A program made the position numbers and the translations under genes. Source: Planctomycetaceae bacterium (lineage in GTDB: Bacteria; Planctomycetota; Planctomycetia; Pirellulales; Pirellulaceae). Taken from it: a DNA stretch of 64,000 nucleotides. Each line of letters opens with the position of its first letter. Position 1 is the stretch's first letter. Positions 27,147-37,090 of this stretch are shown piece by piece. The notes beneath the pieces were generated by a model. The model was not told where the DNA came from. It did no database searches and saw nothing but the letters and a program-made list of their open reading frames with translations. The stretch spans positions 21,658 to 85,657 of the forward strand of contig PKCN01000199.1 in NCBI GenBank assembly GCA_002862205.1. Reading direction: 5' to 3'.

Positions 27147-27833
27147 ATGAATGAATCACTTACCCGCCGCTGTATTGCTGAGTTCTTGAGCACATTCTGC
27201 CTTGTGTTGTTGGGGTGTGGAGCAATGGCCGTGGATTCGCGGACTCAGGCCTTGACTAATGTTGGCGTGGCGATTGCGTGGGGGCTTGTCGTGATGGTGA
27301 TGATTTACGCCGTCGGCGGTATCAGTGGTGCGCACATGAATCCAGCGGTGACCATTGGGTTTACCACTCTGGGACGCTTGCCTTTGAAAGATGCTTTGGC
27401 CTATATACCCGCTCAGTGTTTGGGAGCTCTGGCCGGGGCCTTGGCGATTCGGGCGGTGCTGGGAGTTGATCAATCCATGTTGGGCAGCACGAATGTTCAG
27501 TTGGACCTGGGGCTGACAGCTGGGCTTGTGATTGAATTTGGTTTGACCTTCATTTTGATGTTTGTGGTGATTGGAGTTTCCACCGGGGCCAAAGAAGAAA
27601 CGATCACGGCTGCACTGGCTGTCGGCTCGACCATCGCCCTGGCAGCCATGGTTGCGGGACCATTGACAAAAGCATCCATGAATCCGGCTCGTAGTCTGGG
27701 GCCAGCAGTGATTGCTGGAGACATTAGCGAATTGTGGCTTTACTGCGTTGGGCCGATTGCCGGGGCCATTGCTGGTGGTATCACGGCACAGGTGTTGCAT
27801 GCAGGGCGAAACCAGACGATTGACGATACCTGA
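27147..27833 (+). CDS. Aquaporin / MIP family channel
   Basis: The 228-residue protein has six hydrophobic segments and both NPA boxes (HMNPAVTIGF and SMNPARSLGP). The overall size and RCIAEFLSTFCLVLLGCG start resemble AqpZ. In my hand alignment the His of the AqpZ selectivity filter, 12 residues before the second NPA, is replaced by Ala, so selectivity for water versus glycerol or other small solutes is open. Confidence 0.94.
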   Translation: MNESLTRRCIAEFLSTFCLVLLGCGAMAVDSRTQALTNVGVAIAWGLVVMVMIYAVGGISGAHMNPAVTIGFTTLGRLPLKDALAYIPAQCLGALAGALAIRAVLGVDQSMLGSTNVQLDLGLTAGLVIEFGLTFILMFVVIGVSTGAKEETITAALAVGSTIALAAMVAGPLTKASMNPARSLGPAVIAGDISELWLYCVGPIAGAIAGGITAQVLHAGRNQTIDDT

Positions 27834-27866
27834 TTCGCCCGTTTCTTTGCCAATCGACCGTTGCCC

Positions 27867-30335
27867 TCATTTGACCAGTCGCCAGCAGCGATGGATTCTG
27901 CGGTTTCGGTAATCTTCGGGAACGGTTTGCTTGGAAATCTCGTGGATTTCCTTCAATGGCAACGCCGTTTCATCAAATTTGAAACGGCGAAAATTCGTCG
28001 AGAAGTAGATCACTCCATCAGGTTTCACGAGTGGGAGTAGCTCCGCGATCAGCGGGATCGCGTCCTTCTGAACATTCCAGTCGTTTTCTGTTCGCTTGCT
28101 ATTGGAAAAGGTAGGTGGATCCAGCACGACGAGGTCGTAAGTTTCCACTTTCGGCTGTTCGCGGATGAATTGCCCGACATCGTTGGCCACAAACCGGTGT
28201 TGGTTGCCCTTGAAACCATTGAGCCGCATGTTTTCCCATGCCCAGTCGAGGTACGCCTTGGACAGGTCAACGGTGGTGGTTTCTTGGGCACCGCCGGCAG
28301 CCGCATAGACACTGAAGGAACCGGTGTAGGCAAACAGATTCAAAAAGTTGGTGCCGCTTGCGATGTCCTTGACCATTTGCCGGGTCACCCGATGATCCAG
28401 GAATAATCCCGTGTCCACGTAGTCCTGAAGGTTGACCAGGAACTTGAGACCTCCCTCATGGACTTCAATCCGTGCGTTTGTCTCGGCAATTTTTTGGTGT
28501 TGTGTCTTGCCTCGTTGGCGCAAACGACTTTTGAAGTGCACGTGTGAGGGTGGGACTTCTAGAGTCGCCCCCGCCGTTTGAACCATCAGGTCCAGCCAGT
28601 TGGCGTGTTGGGCAGGATCGCGGTCATGCGGCCGTTCGTATTCAGTGATGTGAAGCTGATCTTCATATCGATCAACGATGAGGGGGATTTCGGGTACGTC
28701 ACGTTCGTAAAGACGAAAACAGGTGATCCCGCGTTTCGTTGGCCATCGACGTAAATGTTTCACACGCTTTTTCAGGCGTGCCGCAAACAACTCCGCTTGC
28801 ACATAGGCTTTGTCTCCCAGATGCCCAAATGCAGCATCACCTGCAGCGTGAATGTAGGGTTTGGGAGCGGGCGTGCTGTTGTCAGGACTTGTCTGGGGAG
28901 CCGCCTCTTGGCTTGTGTTTTCTGCTGATGGAGCTTCATCGACACGTTCGCTCTCTTCGACTGCCGTTTCTGTTGTCGCATTGTCGGTTGGCCAAATGTT
29001 GGCACCATTGGCAGGCAGTTTTGATGCCGGCTTCGCTGTCGTTTCTGCTGGCTGACTTTTCTGCTCGGGACCTTTGCCAACGACTGGCTTGGGACCATGG
29101 TATTGGAAATAGGTGCACTCAATTCGACCGTTGTACAGCTTTCGCCGGCGATCCGCTTGCCGGCCCATGGTGTGTTCAAATTCAGGAAAGGCAGTGAGAA
29201 AATAATGCGACCAAGTGGGTAACTTTCGCAGTACATTGGGGATGGTTTGATATAAAAACTCCAAATCATAATCCCGACCAACACGCTGTCCGTAAGGTGG
29301 ATTTGTGATCAGGCACCCGAAACGTCGCTTGCTGGTAACCGATTCCATCGGTGTGGCTTGAAAGTGAATGTCGGAGGCGACGCCAGCCCGCTCGGCATTT
29401 TCGCGAGCAGCTCGCAGCACCCTTGAGTCGATGTCGCTGCCCTGAAGTTTTTCTTCCAGTGGATCGAGGATCGCAGCATCGGCAGTCTCTCGCGCGGCTT
29501 GCCATGTTTCCGTGGGAAAGTCTGTCCATTCTTCACAGGCGAAGTCGCGGTTCAGGCCGGGGGCCATGTTGCGGCCGATTCGTGCTGCTTCGATGGGAAT
29601 GGTGCCGCTTCCACAAAAAGGATCCAGTAAAGGACGCCCACTGCGCCAGTAGCTCAGTAGCACCATTGCAGCAGCCAGTGTTTCTTTTAGTGGAGCTTTG
29701 GAAATATGGGTGCGATAGCCACGACGGTGCAAGCTGCGCCCGGTCGTGTCGAGGGTTAACGTAGCAACGTCTTTTAAAATCGCGATGTCGACTTTGTATT
29801 CAGCACCTGTTTCTGGCAACTCATTGGTCTGATGATCTCGACGCAAAGCGTCAACCATGGCCCGCTTTACCGCTCGCTGACACGCAGGCACGCTTGTCAG
29901 TGTTGACTTGATTGATCGACCGGTGACGGGAAAAGCAGCATCGCTGGGAAGCAGTTCCCCCCATGTGATCTGTTTGGTTGTTTCAAATAATGCATCAAAA
30001 TCTGCCGCTGGGAACTCAGACACACGAATCAGAATCCGGTCGGCTGTGCGAAGCCAAAGGTTGGCTTGGCAAATGGTCGCTACGTCCCCCTTGAAGTGGA
30101 TGCGTCCCGACTCGCCAATTGTCGAAGCAATCCCCATCTCCTCAAGCTCCCGACGTACCACGGCTTCAAGGCCGAAGGCGCAGGCCGCGATCAAATCAAA
30201 CGTCTGGTTTTTCAACGGATTGCCTGCCCTGCACAAGGTGGAAGCGTCACCAACGACAGGTGACTTGGGTGGATCATTTGATTCAGCCGGATTTCGACTG
30301 CAATGGATTTGATGTTTGGACCAGCTCGCGAGCAC
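27867..30335 (-). CDS. rlmL: Bifunctional 23S rRNA methyltransferase RlmK/RlmL
   Basis: The 822-residue protein combines a THUMP domain and RlmL (G2445 N2) methyltransferase with LITNPPYGQRVG, then RlmK (G2069 N7) methyltransferase with NLFAYTGSFSVYAA and VVLDPPTFSNSKR. Family members are near 700 residues. The excess is mostly an acidic, Pro/Ala/Thr-rich linker of about 100 residues between the two halves (around 415-510). The first ~40 residues are not typical, so the true start may be an internal GTG or TTG before FDLIAACAFGLEAVV. Confidence 0.95.
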   Translation of the reverse strand: MLASWSKHQIHCSRNPAESNDPPKSPVVGDASTLCRAGNPLKNQTFDLIAACAFGLEAVVRRELEEMGIASTIGESGRIHFKGDVATICQANLWLRTADRILIRVSEFPAADFDALFETTKQITWGELLPSDAAFPVTGRSIKSTLTSVPACQRAVKRAMVDALRRDHQTNELPETGAEYKVDIAILKDVATLTLDTTGRSLHRRGYRTHISKAPLKETLAAAMVLLSYWRSGRPLLDPFCGSGTIPIEAARIGRNMAPGLNRDFACEEWTDFPTETWQAARETADAAILDPLEEKLQGSDIDSRVLRAARENAERAGVASDIHFQATPMESVTSKRRFGCLITNPPYGQRVGRDYDLEFLYQTIPNVLRKLPTWSHYFLTAFPEFEHTMGRQADRRRKLYNGRIECTYFQYHGPKPVVGKGPEQKSQPAETTAKPASKLPANGANIWPTDNATTETAVEESERVDEAPSAENTSQEAAPQTSPDNSTPAPKPYIHAAGDAAFGHLGDKAYVQAELFAARLKKRVKHLRRWPTKRGITCFRLYERDVPEIPLIVDRYEDQLHITEYERPHDRDPAQHANWLDLMVQTAGATLEVPPSHVHFKSRLRQRGKTQHQKIAETNARIEVHEGGLKFLVNLQDYVDTGLFLDHRVTRQMVKDIASGTNFLNLFAYTGSFSVYAAAGGAQETTTVDLSKAYLDWAWENMRLNGFKGNQHRFVANDVGQFIREQPKVETYDLVVLDPPTFSNSKRTENDWNVQKDAIPLIAELLPLVKPDGVIYFSTNFRRFKFDETALPLKEIHEISKQTVPEDYRNRRIHRCWRLVK

Positions 30336-30383
30336 AGCATCACAGCGTCACGGCATCACAGCGTCACTGCATCACAGCGTCAG
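30336..30383. repeat. 16-bp tandem array, 3 copies
   Basis: AGCATCACAGCGTCAC, GGCATCACAGCGTCAC and TGCATCACAGCGTCAG lie immediately upstream of the rlmKL start. Confidence 0.93.
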
Positions 30384-30965
30384 CTTCTGTCATCAACCCC
30401 AGTCGCATGACAATCCAAACGTCAAGCCTAGTCGATCTTGCTCGTTTTCGAGAGGGGATGGAACCGCTGCCGGAGTTGATGATGTAGACAGGCAATTTGA
30501 TCTCTCAGGCTCCCAGTGCAGCCTGCGCCACACGGTAAGCCTTGTGTGAGCGGAATATGGGAACGGTAAATCGGGTTGAATTTTTTGGCCGTACTTTGGC
30601 GGGAATCCAAGCTTGGGGTCGATAGTTCCACCGCTTCTGTCTCTCCATGTCTGGCGACATAGGACCAGAAATGACAGCTTTCAGGACTCGCTTGCTCAGG
30701 CTTCGGCACACCGATGAGAATGTCACCCACCTTCAATGCTCTTGTGCGTTGACTCTCTTGTCCAAAACACAGTCGAGTCGACCACCGGTGTGTTCCTCTT
30801 CTCTTCCGAGATGAAGCGGAGTCGACCTGTGACTCATTTTTGCCGATGCATTCTTCCGTGCTTTGAACCGTTCTGCACGAGGAACTCTTTCAATGAACTC
30901 TGTGGATCACGCGAGAGGTGATTGGATTTTTCTGGTCACCGGCTGGTCCATGATGCAGTCGCGAA
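30384..30965. other. Intergenic, no supported gene
   Basis: About 580 bp separate rlmKL and the membrane protein gene. Short frames are open on both strands, but none has a ribosome site or recognisable protein character. Confidence 0.5.
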
Positions 30966-32267
30966 TTAGCCGAATTCCAACGCCCGTTCCGCATTGTCAC
31001 GTTCAACCACATCAGTGGTCAGCGTGATTCCCAGTTTCCCAGCGAGTATTTGCAATGTTTCTGTGTTGTAACGTCGGCTGAACGTCAGGCATTCCTGCTT
31101 GTCATTGTTTGTGAATTCCACGGAATGCATGATCCAGCCCAGGTGGATTTCCAAGCTGGTGTCGGGTTCAAGGAGATGTTCTCTTTGGGGCAGCCACCAA
31201 CGTGATTCCTGCAGAACCCATCCTGCAGATTGATCGTCACGGCGTTTCAGCCGGAGTCGACTTTTCGCGGGGAATTCTGCCAGTTCACTGCGGTTGAACA
31301 CAACCAGTTCTACGCCTCGCGGTTTTGCGTGAGGTGGCCATAGCCGAGCAAGCACCGGGTCAAGAATCATGGTGCGATAGAACAATGTACGCCGATAGAT
31401 CCAACGAAATATGATCAGTGCAGCGATAAAGAATGCCAGATTGATCAAGGTTGCCAATGTCGGGCTGAATGCGTAAATCGCCATCAGACCAAGGCATAGA
31501 GTTTTGTTGCACAGTTCAAAGACGGCGTCCATGAAAGGAATGGGCGTCAGCCATGCCAGGAATTCAAAGAAGAATTTTACACTGTTGATGATCAGGATAT
31601 TGATGACCATCGCGATCGCCAGAAACGTGTCAAAACTTAGGCTGAGGACACCCATCTGTACCATAGCAACAGGCGCGTCGCCGGGGGCCTCCATGGCGGC
31701 AGTGATTTTAATCACCAGCAGCATGATGATCACCGCGTATGCTTCCAGTCGATCCACGGCTTGAGCAAACGGTTTGCTGACTTTGGTGAAGCGAGGAATG
31801 CTACTTAGGATCGTCAGTAACAGAAAGCTGATGAAAATGGTTTCACTTCGGAGGGCTCCGTTAGCCCCAAGCATCGGGCTGCTACTTGCCCATTCGGGCC
31901 CCCATAGCGAAATTGCCGAAAGGCATGTCACGCCGAAAAAGGGTGACAGGGCGAGAGGCGTCAAAGGACCCAGTAATTCAGTGAGACCGCTTGCTTGAAT
32001 CCAGCCCGTCGTGGTTGCAATGGCTTCAGCATCAACGCCCTTGGTATCAAGTGGGCCGACCAGATTCTCAAGCAGGGCTTGGGGGTCTGCTTCCTGTGTT
32101 TTTTCTGTTGGGATGGACGACCCGTCAGCACTCGGGGCCTGAGCTGAACTTTTTGCTTCGCCAATTTTTCCGCGCGTTGTTTCGTTGTCCTGCGCATAGC
32201 CATCACTCTGGTATGACGGAGGTGAAATGACCAGAAGAAAAATCAGCAGGCACAGGAGTCGATTCAT
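30966..32267 (-). CDS. Exported polytopic membrane protein of unknown function
   Basis: The 433-residue protein has a signal peptide (MNRLLCLLIFLLVISPPS) and a ~70-residue polar linker. Around five or six membrane segments follow (e.g. FISFLLLTILSSIP, YAVIIMLLVIKITAAM, LAIAMVINILIINSVKFF, LINLAFFIAALIIFRWIY), then a soluble C-terminal domain of about 130 residues. I do not recognise the family. The upstream start at 32333 was rejected because the signal begins at 32267. Confidence 0.8.
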   Translation of the reverse strand: MNRLLCLLIFLLVISPPSYQSDGYAQDNETTRGKIGEAKSSAQAPSADGSSIPTEKTQEADPQALLENLVGPLDTKGVDAEAIATTTGWIQASGLTELLGPLTPLALSPFFGVTCLSAISLWGPEWASSSPMLGANGALRSETIFISFLLLTILSSIPRFTKVSKPFAQAVDRLEAYAVIIMLLVIKITAAMEAPGDAPVAMVQMGVLSLSFDTFLAIAMVINILIINSVKFFFEFLAWLTPIPFMDAVFELCNKTLCLGLMAIYAFSPTLATLINLAFFIAALIIFRWIYRRTLFYRTMILDPVLARLWPPHAKPRGVELVVFNRSELAEFPAKSRLRLKRRDDQSAGWVLQESRWWLPQREHLLEPDTSLEIHLGWIMHSVEFTNNDKQECLTFSRRYNTETLQILAGKLGITLTTDVVERDNAERALEFG

Positions 32268-32377
32268 TTTTTTGATGCCAGAAAAATGTTCGTTGGCGAC
32301 GACGAAAGAAGCCGGGAATGGTACGGGATTCAATGTGAATGGGATGGGGATGAGTGTAGAACATTTGTCGGGTGTTA

Positions 32378-33967
32378 TCAGTCTTCTTCACTTTCCATGT
32401 CTGGTGCTTGCCCGACTCGACCCGCCGCCCAACGACGTAACCCTTCCAGACGCTGTCTGCCTCGCACATAGTACGCCTCGCCAAGCCCAGCAAGGTGTTG
32501 TTGTGCCAAGGCTTCGAAACGCTGTTCTGCCAACAGGGCGTCTTGCGGAAGTGGCAGACCAGAGAATAGACCATTTTGAATCATGTTATCCGCAATGGCT
32601 TTGCCGAGAACTTGATGCCCTCTTATCGAAGGATGCAGGTGGTCAACAAAAAACTCGGGATCAACAATGCCATCGGGAAGTTGATTCCCATGAATGTCGC
32701 GTTGATCGAACAGGTCAGGAGTCGGGATGATCGGAATGTTTTCCTGCATGGCAATCTGGACGACTGATTGTTCGATGGCCGTGGTTGCTCTTAATGGGCA
32801 GACGTCAAAATCTTTCGCCAAAATCAAGTGCTCCTGTGCCTCCTCAACGTTCCCCTGCTCGTAGAACAGTCTTCCGGCAACATAATGTGCACCCGCGTCG
32901 AGTGGGTCCATTGCCAGGCAATCCTTGCATGCCGCAAGACGTTGTTGGGACGGTAATTGATCGTTGTTGGCAATCTCCCACCATGCTTGCCATTGGTTAC
33001 GTTGACTTTTCGAAAGTTCCTTTGCCAACTCAACTTTGAATGGCGGTGTGTTGACCAGTTCGCAAGTCGGTATGCAAACCCACAAAGGAACCTCGGCATC
33101 TTTGATCTGACGAACCATGCCCAGAAACGTCGCGTCAAAATGCTGCTCGACCCCGTTCCGCCAACCGGGATCGCGATGGTACTTTTCAAGTCCACCCCTA
33201 TGGTCCAATCTGGCATTCACTTCAGTCGGCATCGTGGCGGTGGATGTTGTGGTGGTGGTTTTGAAACGTTCCTGTAGCCACGAAACCATGCGGATTTTTC
33301 CCGCCATGCTGGAAAGCCATGTCTGCACCGGACCGGCATCCAACAGGGCTCCGTATTCGCGATCCTCAAGAAACTCATTGTGTCCGGTATACAACACAAG
33401 GGCGTCCGGTTCGTACTCCATCACCTCGCTGACAAGTTTCGAAACGCGGTAGCTGGCATAGGAGATTCCACCCACATTGATGACCTCAAAGTCGACTTGC
33501 GGAAATACAGCGCGAAGTCGTAGCTCCAGCCAGATTGGAAAAGCCGTTTCCGTCGAAAAGGGTCTTCCCTGTACCGTCGAACCACCGAGGATGAAGATCC
33601 GTTGAGTCCCGTCATCCTTGCTGGCTGAAAATGCAGCCGGTCGGAAGAAATTCATCCGCTGTTCGGGGATTCGCCGCTCGTTGGATGAGGTATCCAACTC
33701 AAACAGAGGTTGCAGTTGCTGTAAATCAACGTAGGGGTCAACGGCTAGCTCGTCGATCGATTGTGGCACAGCGATTCGCAAGACCGTTTCCAGAATTGCA
33801 AACGGCAGCAGTGCCAGGACGATGGCTGCCAAACGCATCCAGCATCCGCGATGCCGCCGAGAAGCGGATGCGAGAGAGATATCAGATTCAGACGCTGAAT
33901 CACCACCCACGTCTTCGGCTTGGTTGTGCGGCGATGCGGATCCATCAGGTTTGGGTTGCGTGTCCAA
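32378..33967 (-). CDS. Membrane-anchored SGNH/GDSL hydrolase-like protein with TPR-like segment
   Basis: The 529-residue protein has a polar N-terminus, one membrane segment (LAAIVLALLPFAILETVLRI), then SGNH blocks: block I ILGGSTVQG, block II-like NVGGISYASYR, block III GHNEFLEDREYG, and the C-terminal DHLHPSIRGHQVLGKAI with catalytic Asp and His. Residues ~360-410 resemble a TPR hairpin (MDPLDAGAHYVAGRLFYEQG). It probably deacylates an extracytoplasmic polymer; the substrate is unknown. It is in tandem with the membrane protein downstream. Confidence 0.85.
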   Translation of the reverse strand: MDTQPKPDGSASPHNQAEDVGGDSASESDISLASASRRHRGCWMRLAAIVLALLPFAILETVLRIAVPQSIDELAVDPYVDLQQLQPLFELDTSSNERRIPEQRMNFFRPAAFSASKDDGTQRIFILGGSTVQGRPFSTETAFPIWLELRLRAVFPQVDFEVINVGGISYASYRVSKLVSEVMEYEPDALVLYTGHNEFLEDREYGALLDAGPVQTWLSSMAGKIRMVSWLQERFKTTTTTSTATMPTEVNARLDHRGGLEKYHRDPGWRNGVEQHFDATFLGMVRQIKDAEVPLWVCIPTCELVNTPPFKVELAKELSKSQRNQWQAWWEIANNDQLPSQQRLAACKDCLAMDPLDAGAHYVAGRLFYEQGNVEEAQEHLILAKDFDVCPLRATTAIEQSVVQIAMQENIPIIPTPDLFDQRDIHGNQLPDGIVDPEFFVDHLHPSIRGHQVLGKAIADNMIQNGLFSGLPLPQDALLAEQRFEALAQQHLAGLGEAYYVRGRQRLEGLRRWAAGRVGQAPDMESEED

Positions 33968-34405
33968 AGTGCTGTTTTCCAGAACTTCATGATCGAAATT
34001 TGCAGTTAAACGGATTCACTGCTTGCCTGCGCTGACTCATGTTCCGGCGGAAGCTTCGTTGGCGGCTATCCTTGGGAGATGGGGTTTCAGCATAGCTTGG
34101 TTTACTTTCCCGTGGGGCGGAACCTCTCGGTCATAACCCCACCCGATCACCCGGTTCAGGCTGACCGGTGAAGTGATCACCCCATGACGAATCGCCGCTG
34201 TTTTGGCCTTCGTGAGTCGGCGGATCGCTATGATGACCGGTTGCCAGACTGGAATCGTCTCGGCGTTTGGATGCGGCTGATCAAGTCGGTGGGAGAGGCG
34301 GAGATGTCATGCCTCGCCTGTGCCGAGGCTGCGGAGCTGAATCTCGTTACTGAATCTCGTTACTGGGCCTCGCTCTTTTGCCGGCTGTTTCACAGAATGG
34401 TGTCC
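33968..34405. other. Intergenic, no supported gene
   Basis: This region separates the divergent SGNH and shikimate kinase genes. It contains a 13-bp duplication (34337-34362) and a short inverted repeat (CCGGT...ACCGG near 34150-34167). The aroK frame is open to 34184, but the extension lacks homology. Confidence 0.5.
34337..34362. repeat. 13-bp tandem duplication
   Basis: CTGAATCTCGTTA occurs twice, directly repeated, about 45 bp before the aroK start. Confidence 0.9.
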
Positions 34406-34963
34406 ATGGGCAATACAGAACACATTTACCTGACCGGTTTTCGTGGTACGGGCAAGACGTCAGTCGGCACTTTGCTTGCACGGTCACTGGGCCGCACCGT
34501 GGTTGATTTGGATGGCGTGGTGTCGGCTAACGCGGGCAAGTCAATCCGTGAAATCTTTCAGGATGGCGGGGAAGCCGCCTTTCGGGAGCTCGAAAGCAGT
34601 GCTTTGGAGTCGGTGGCTCAGGCGGAAAATACCGTAATTTCGCTTGGTGGTGGAGCGATTTTACGGGACGTCAATCGAACCGTCATTCGTTCCACGGGGA
34701 CGTGTTTTTGGCTCGACTGTGATGCGGAGACCATCGCCCAACGACTACAGCAGGACGAGGGCAGTGCCGAGCAGCGGCCCGCGTTGACCCCGCTGGATGA
34801 ATTGGAGGAAATTCGCGAGCTGCTCAAGGCTCGCCATGCCTTGTACCAAGAGGCGGCCGATCATCGTATTGATACTACGGGCAAGACGATTGTTCAGGTC
34901 ACTCAGCAGATCATCGAGTGCTTGCAAGCTAGTGAGCCCCTGCAAGGTAATGGGGGGGCTTGA
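34406..34963 (+). CDS. aroK: Shikimate kinase
   Basis: The 185-residue enzyme phosphorylates shikimate in aromatic amino-acid synthesis. It has the P-loop GFRGTGKTS, VVDLDGVV (shikimate-binding Asp), FRELESSAL, SLGGGAILRD and the lid Arg in EQRPALTPL. The ATG at 34406 gives a normal-length N-terminus; 34397 is an alternative. The gene stands alone rather than with aroB. Confidence 0.95.
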   Translation: MGNTEHIYLTGFRGTGKTSVGTLLARSLGRTVVDLDGVVSANAGKSIREIFQDGGEAAFRELESSALESVAQAENTVISLGGGAILRDVNRTVIRSTGTCFWLDCDAETIAQRLQQDEGSAEQRPALTPLDELEEIRELLKARHALYQEAADHRIDTTGKTIVQVTQQIIECLQASEPLQGNGGA

Positions 34964-35161
34964 TCTCGACCTGAGTACCAGAAAGGTCTTGGGATGCAGA
35001 ATGCTGAAAAGTCTTGCCGAAAATTGGAAACAAGCCGTTCATGGTCCGGATCGGTCTGTTGCGACAGGGGGTGAAATCGGTAAGCTGTCACGAGCAAGCA
35101 ATTTAGCCCCTTTGGGCGAAATTGTGGCAGCCCCGATCATGACGCCCGTCTGATCAACAAT

Positions 35162-35193
35162 GATATCATTCGGTATCGATATCATTCGGTACA
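35162..35193. repeat. 16-bp tandem duplication
   Basis: GATATCATTCGGTATC is followed by GATATCATTCGGTACA, about 80 bp before the TIM-barrel gene. Confidence 0.9.
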
Positions 35194-35271
35194 ACCCGAT
35201 GGCCCGACTGTAAGGGCGATTGGCCGTTGTCAGGGTCTGATGGATTCAAGGTAGTTAGGAAGGATTGCAAC

Positions 35272-36018
35272 GTGTTTGTAGCAGCGTCGACTGAGTGCTG
35301 GCCCGAGATGGAATTTGAAGAGGCCATCGAGGTGCTCACTGATCTTGAATTTTCGGCCGTTGAAATAGCGGTTCACGAATCCGGTACGCTCAAGCCAAGT
35401 CTGCTTTTGGCGGACCCCGATCGAGCGGTCCAGATTTTGAGGCATACTCATCGTCTGGATATCTCCAGTTACAGCTTGGAACTGGAGACCAAGGGGGATC
35501 AACATTATGAGGATTTCAAAGAGTTTTGTCGCATCGCCAAAACAACCAAAGTGGTCAATGTGACTGTTCCTTCGGGAGAGCATGGTACTCCTTTCAACGA
35601 AGAAGTTGAGCATCTGCAGCAACTCGTAACGATCGCTGAAGGCGAGGGGGTACGCGTTGCAGTGCGAAGCCAGTTGGGGTGCCTCAGCGAGGATCCGGAC
35701 ACGTTGATGGTTTTGTGCAACAACATTGATGGTTTGGGTCTCACGCTCGACCCGAGTGTTTACATCTGCGGCAGTGCAAACGGTAAAAACCTCGACAAAA
35801 TCCTCAAGTTTGTCTGCAATGTGCAACTCCGTGATTCCCGGCCTGATGCATTCCAGGTCAGTGTGGGTCAGGGCGAGGTTGATTACGGAAAATTGGTCAC
35901 GCAGCTTGAGCGAGACAAATACGATCGCGGGCTGGTCGTTCACATGACTCCTTGCGATGAGATGGATCAACGCGTTGAGTTAAGAAAGCTGCGACGTTTG
36001 CTTGAGACATTGATGTAA
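35272..36018 (+). CDS. TIM-barrel sugar phosphate isomerase/epimerase-like protein
   Basis: The 248-residue protein starts at a GTG with a strong AGGAAGGA Shine-Dalgarno about 8 bases upstream, which decides the start. It resembles xylose isomerase-like TIM barrels (AP endonuclease family 2): strand-helix units such as VEIAVHESG, VVNVTVPSG, VRVAVRSQLG, LGLTLDPSVYICG, VQLRDSRPD and a GQGEVDYGKLV end. Substrate and pathway are unknown. Confidence 0.82.
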   Translation: MFVAASTECWPEMEFEEAIEVLTDLEFSAVEIAVHESGTLKPSLLLADPDRAVQILRHTHRLDISSYSLELETKGDQHYEDFKEFCRIAKTTKVVNVTVPSGEHGTPFNEEVEHLQQLVTIAEGEGVRVAVRSQLGCLSEDPDTLMVLCNNIDGLGLTLDPSVYICGSANGKNLDKILKFVCNVQLRDSRPDAFQVSVGQGEVDYGKLVTQLERDKYDRGLVVHMTPCDEMDQRVELRKLRRLLETLM

Positions 36019-36071
36019 GCGTTCTGTGAATCATGGAAATATGCTCCATCGGCAAATGACGTGGCAGGTGC

Positions 36072-36812
36072 ATGTCGGTTTCTCGTACTGCAATTGATCG
36101 AATGGGTGCCCGCCTGAATGATGGCACGCCATTGCCGCGGCCCAAATTGGTGCCGGAACTTTCCTATGGACGGCATCGAGGGCCAGCGAGACCGCAATCA
36201 CGGATCGCTGCTGTCGCGGTGACGTTGTATTGCTGCCCGGCACAGGGTTGGGTGATTCCTTTGACACTGCGTCCTCAGAGTCTGCAGCATCATGCAGGCC
36301 AGGTGTGTTTCCCCGGCGGACGTGTCGAAGCTGGCGAGACGATGTCGGAAGCTGCTTTCCGCGAGTTTCGAGAAGAATTGGGGGTCGAGGCAAATATCAC
36401 CACCCACTGTGGTCTGCTCTCGCCGCAGTATGTTTACGCAAGCGACAATTTGGTGCATCCCGTTGTGGCCATCATCGAGCATCCTGAGCCTTGGAATCCA
36501 GACCCTGTCGAGGTTGCTGAGGTGATCACGCTGCCATTGGAACGGCTGAGCCAAGTGATGGCAGGTGGTCAGGCAAAGCATTTGCAGGCCCGGCAAAATT
36601 CGGATGGAAAGGAAGATTTCAAGTCCGCCGAGTCAAATGATCGGCCGGATGGTTCGCCCCACTACGTGATCAAGCAACGTGGGGTGGTGGCGGATACCGG
36701 CGAGATTGATCAGCTGCGATTTCGTGCTCCCGCTGTCACCCATCAAGGACATCAGATTTGGGGAGCCACGGCCTTGATTCTGGACCAATTGGCCCAAGTC
36801 TTGCATGAGTAG
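36072..36812 (+). CDS. Nudix hydrolase, CoA pyrophosphatase-like
   Basis: The 246-residue protein has the Nudix box GGRVEAGETMSEAAFREFREEL in two overlapping parts. It is preceded by the CoA-specific pattern LTLRPQSLQHHAGQVCFPGG, so hydrolysis of CoA or its derivatives is the best guess (NudL/YeaB group). It lies 53 bp after the TIM-barrel gene on the same strand, possibly co-transcribed. Confidence 0.9.
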   Translation: MSVSRTAIDRMGARLNDGTPLPRPKLVPELSYGRHRGPARPQSRIAAVAVTLYCCPAQGWVIPLTLRPQSLQHHAGQVCFPGGRVEAGETMSEAAFREFREELGVEANITTHCGLLSPQYVYASDNLVHPVVAIIEHPEPWNPDPVEVAEVITLPLERLSQVMAGGQAKHLQARQNSDGKEDFKSAESNDRPDGSPHYVIKQRGVVADTGEIDQLRFRAPAVTHQGHQIWGATALILDQLAQVLHE

Positions 36813-36913
36813 GGTTGAGACCAAGGGAATCGCTGCCAACGCGTCAGTTGCACTCGATTTTGGGCTGCGACGTCAGCCACGGCTTGCGAATCCCATCATG
36901 GATCGAAAAAAAT

Positions 36914-36934
36914 GCCGTTTGACAGACGGTTTTT
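36914..36934 (+). terminator. Weak candidate terminator
   Basis: CCGT-TTGACAG-ACGG is flanked by an A-run and followed by TTTTT, about 100 bp after the CoA-type Nudix gene. The stem is short. Confidence 0.4.
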
Positions 36935-37090
36935 GCTGCCCAAGCGGTTTTACATCAAATTGACACCGACGCCGCGGTTCCTACAATCTTGCAGACAGTA
37001 CGAGTGATGGCTGTCGCTGCCACTTGAGGCGTTGGCAGGTAGGAAAACGACCTGAACGACGATTTACCAGTAAACGAAGGAAAGCAGACG

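Noticed and set aside
27156..27800. 214-codon frame antisense to the aquaporin gene
   Set aside because: Composition rich in Gln, His, Asn and Arg is typical of a shadow frame; the plus strand encodes a clear MIP channel.
28739..29197. 152-codon plus-strand frame opposite rlmKL
   Set aside because: It is opposite the low-complexity linker of RlmKL and has no independent support.
30428..30736. Small minus-strand gene between rlmKL and the membrane protein
   Set aside because: Competing overlapping frames, no ribosome site and no domain; treated as intergenic.
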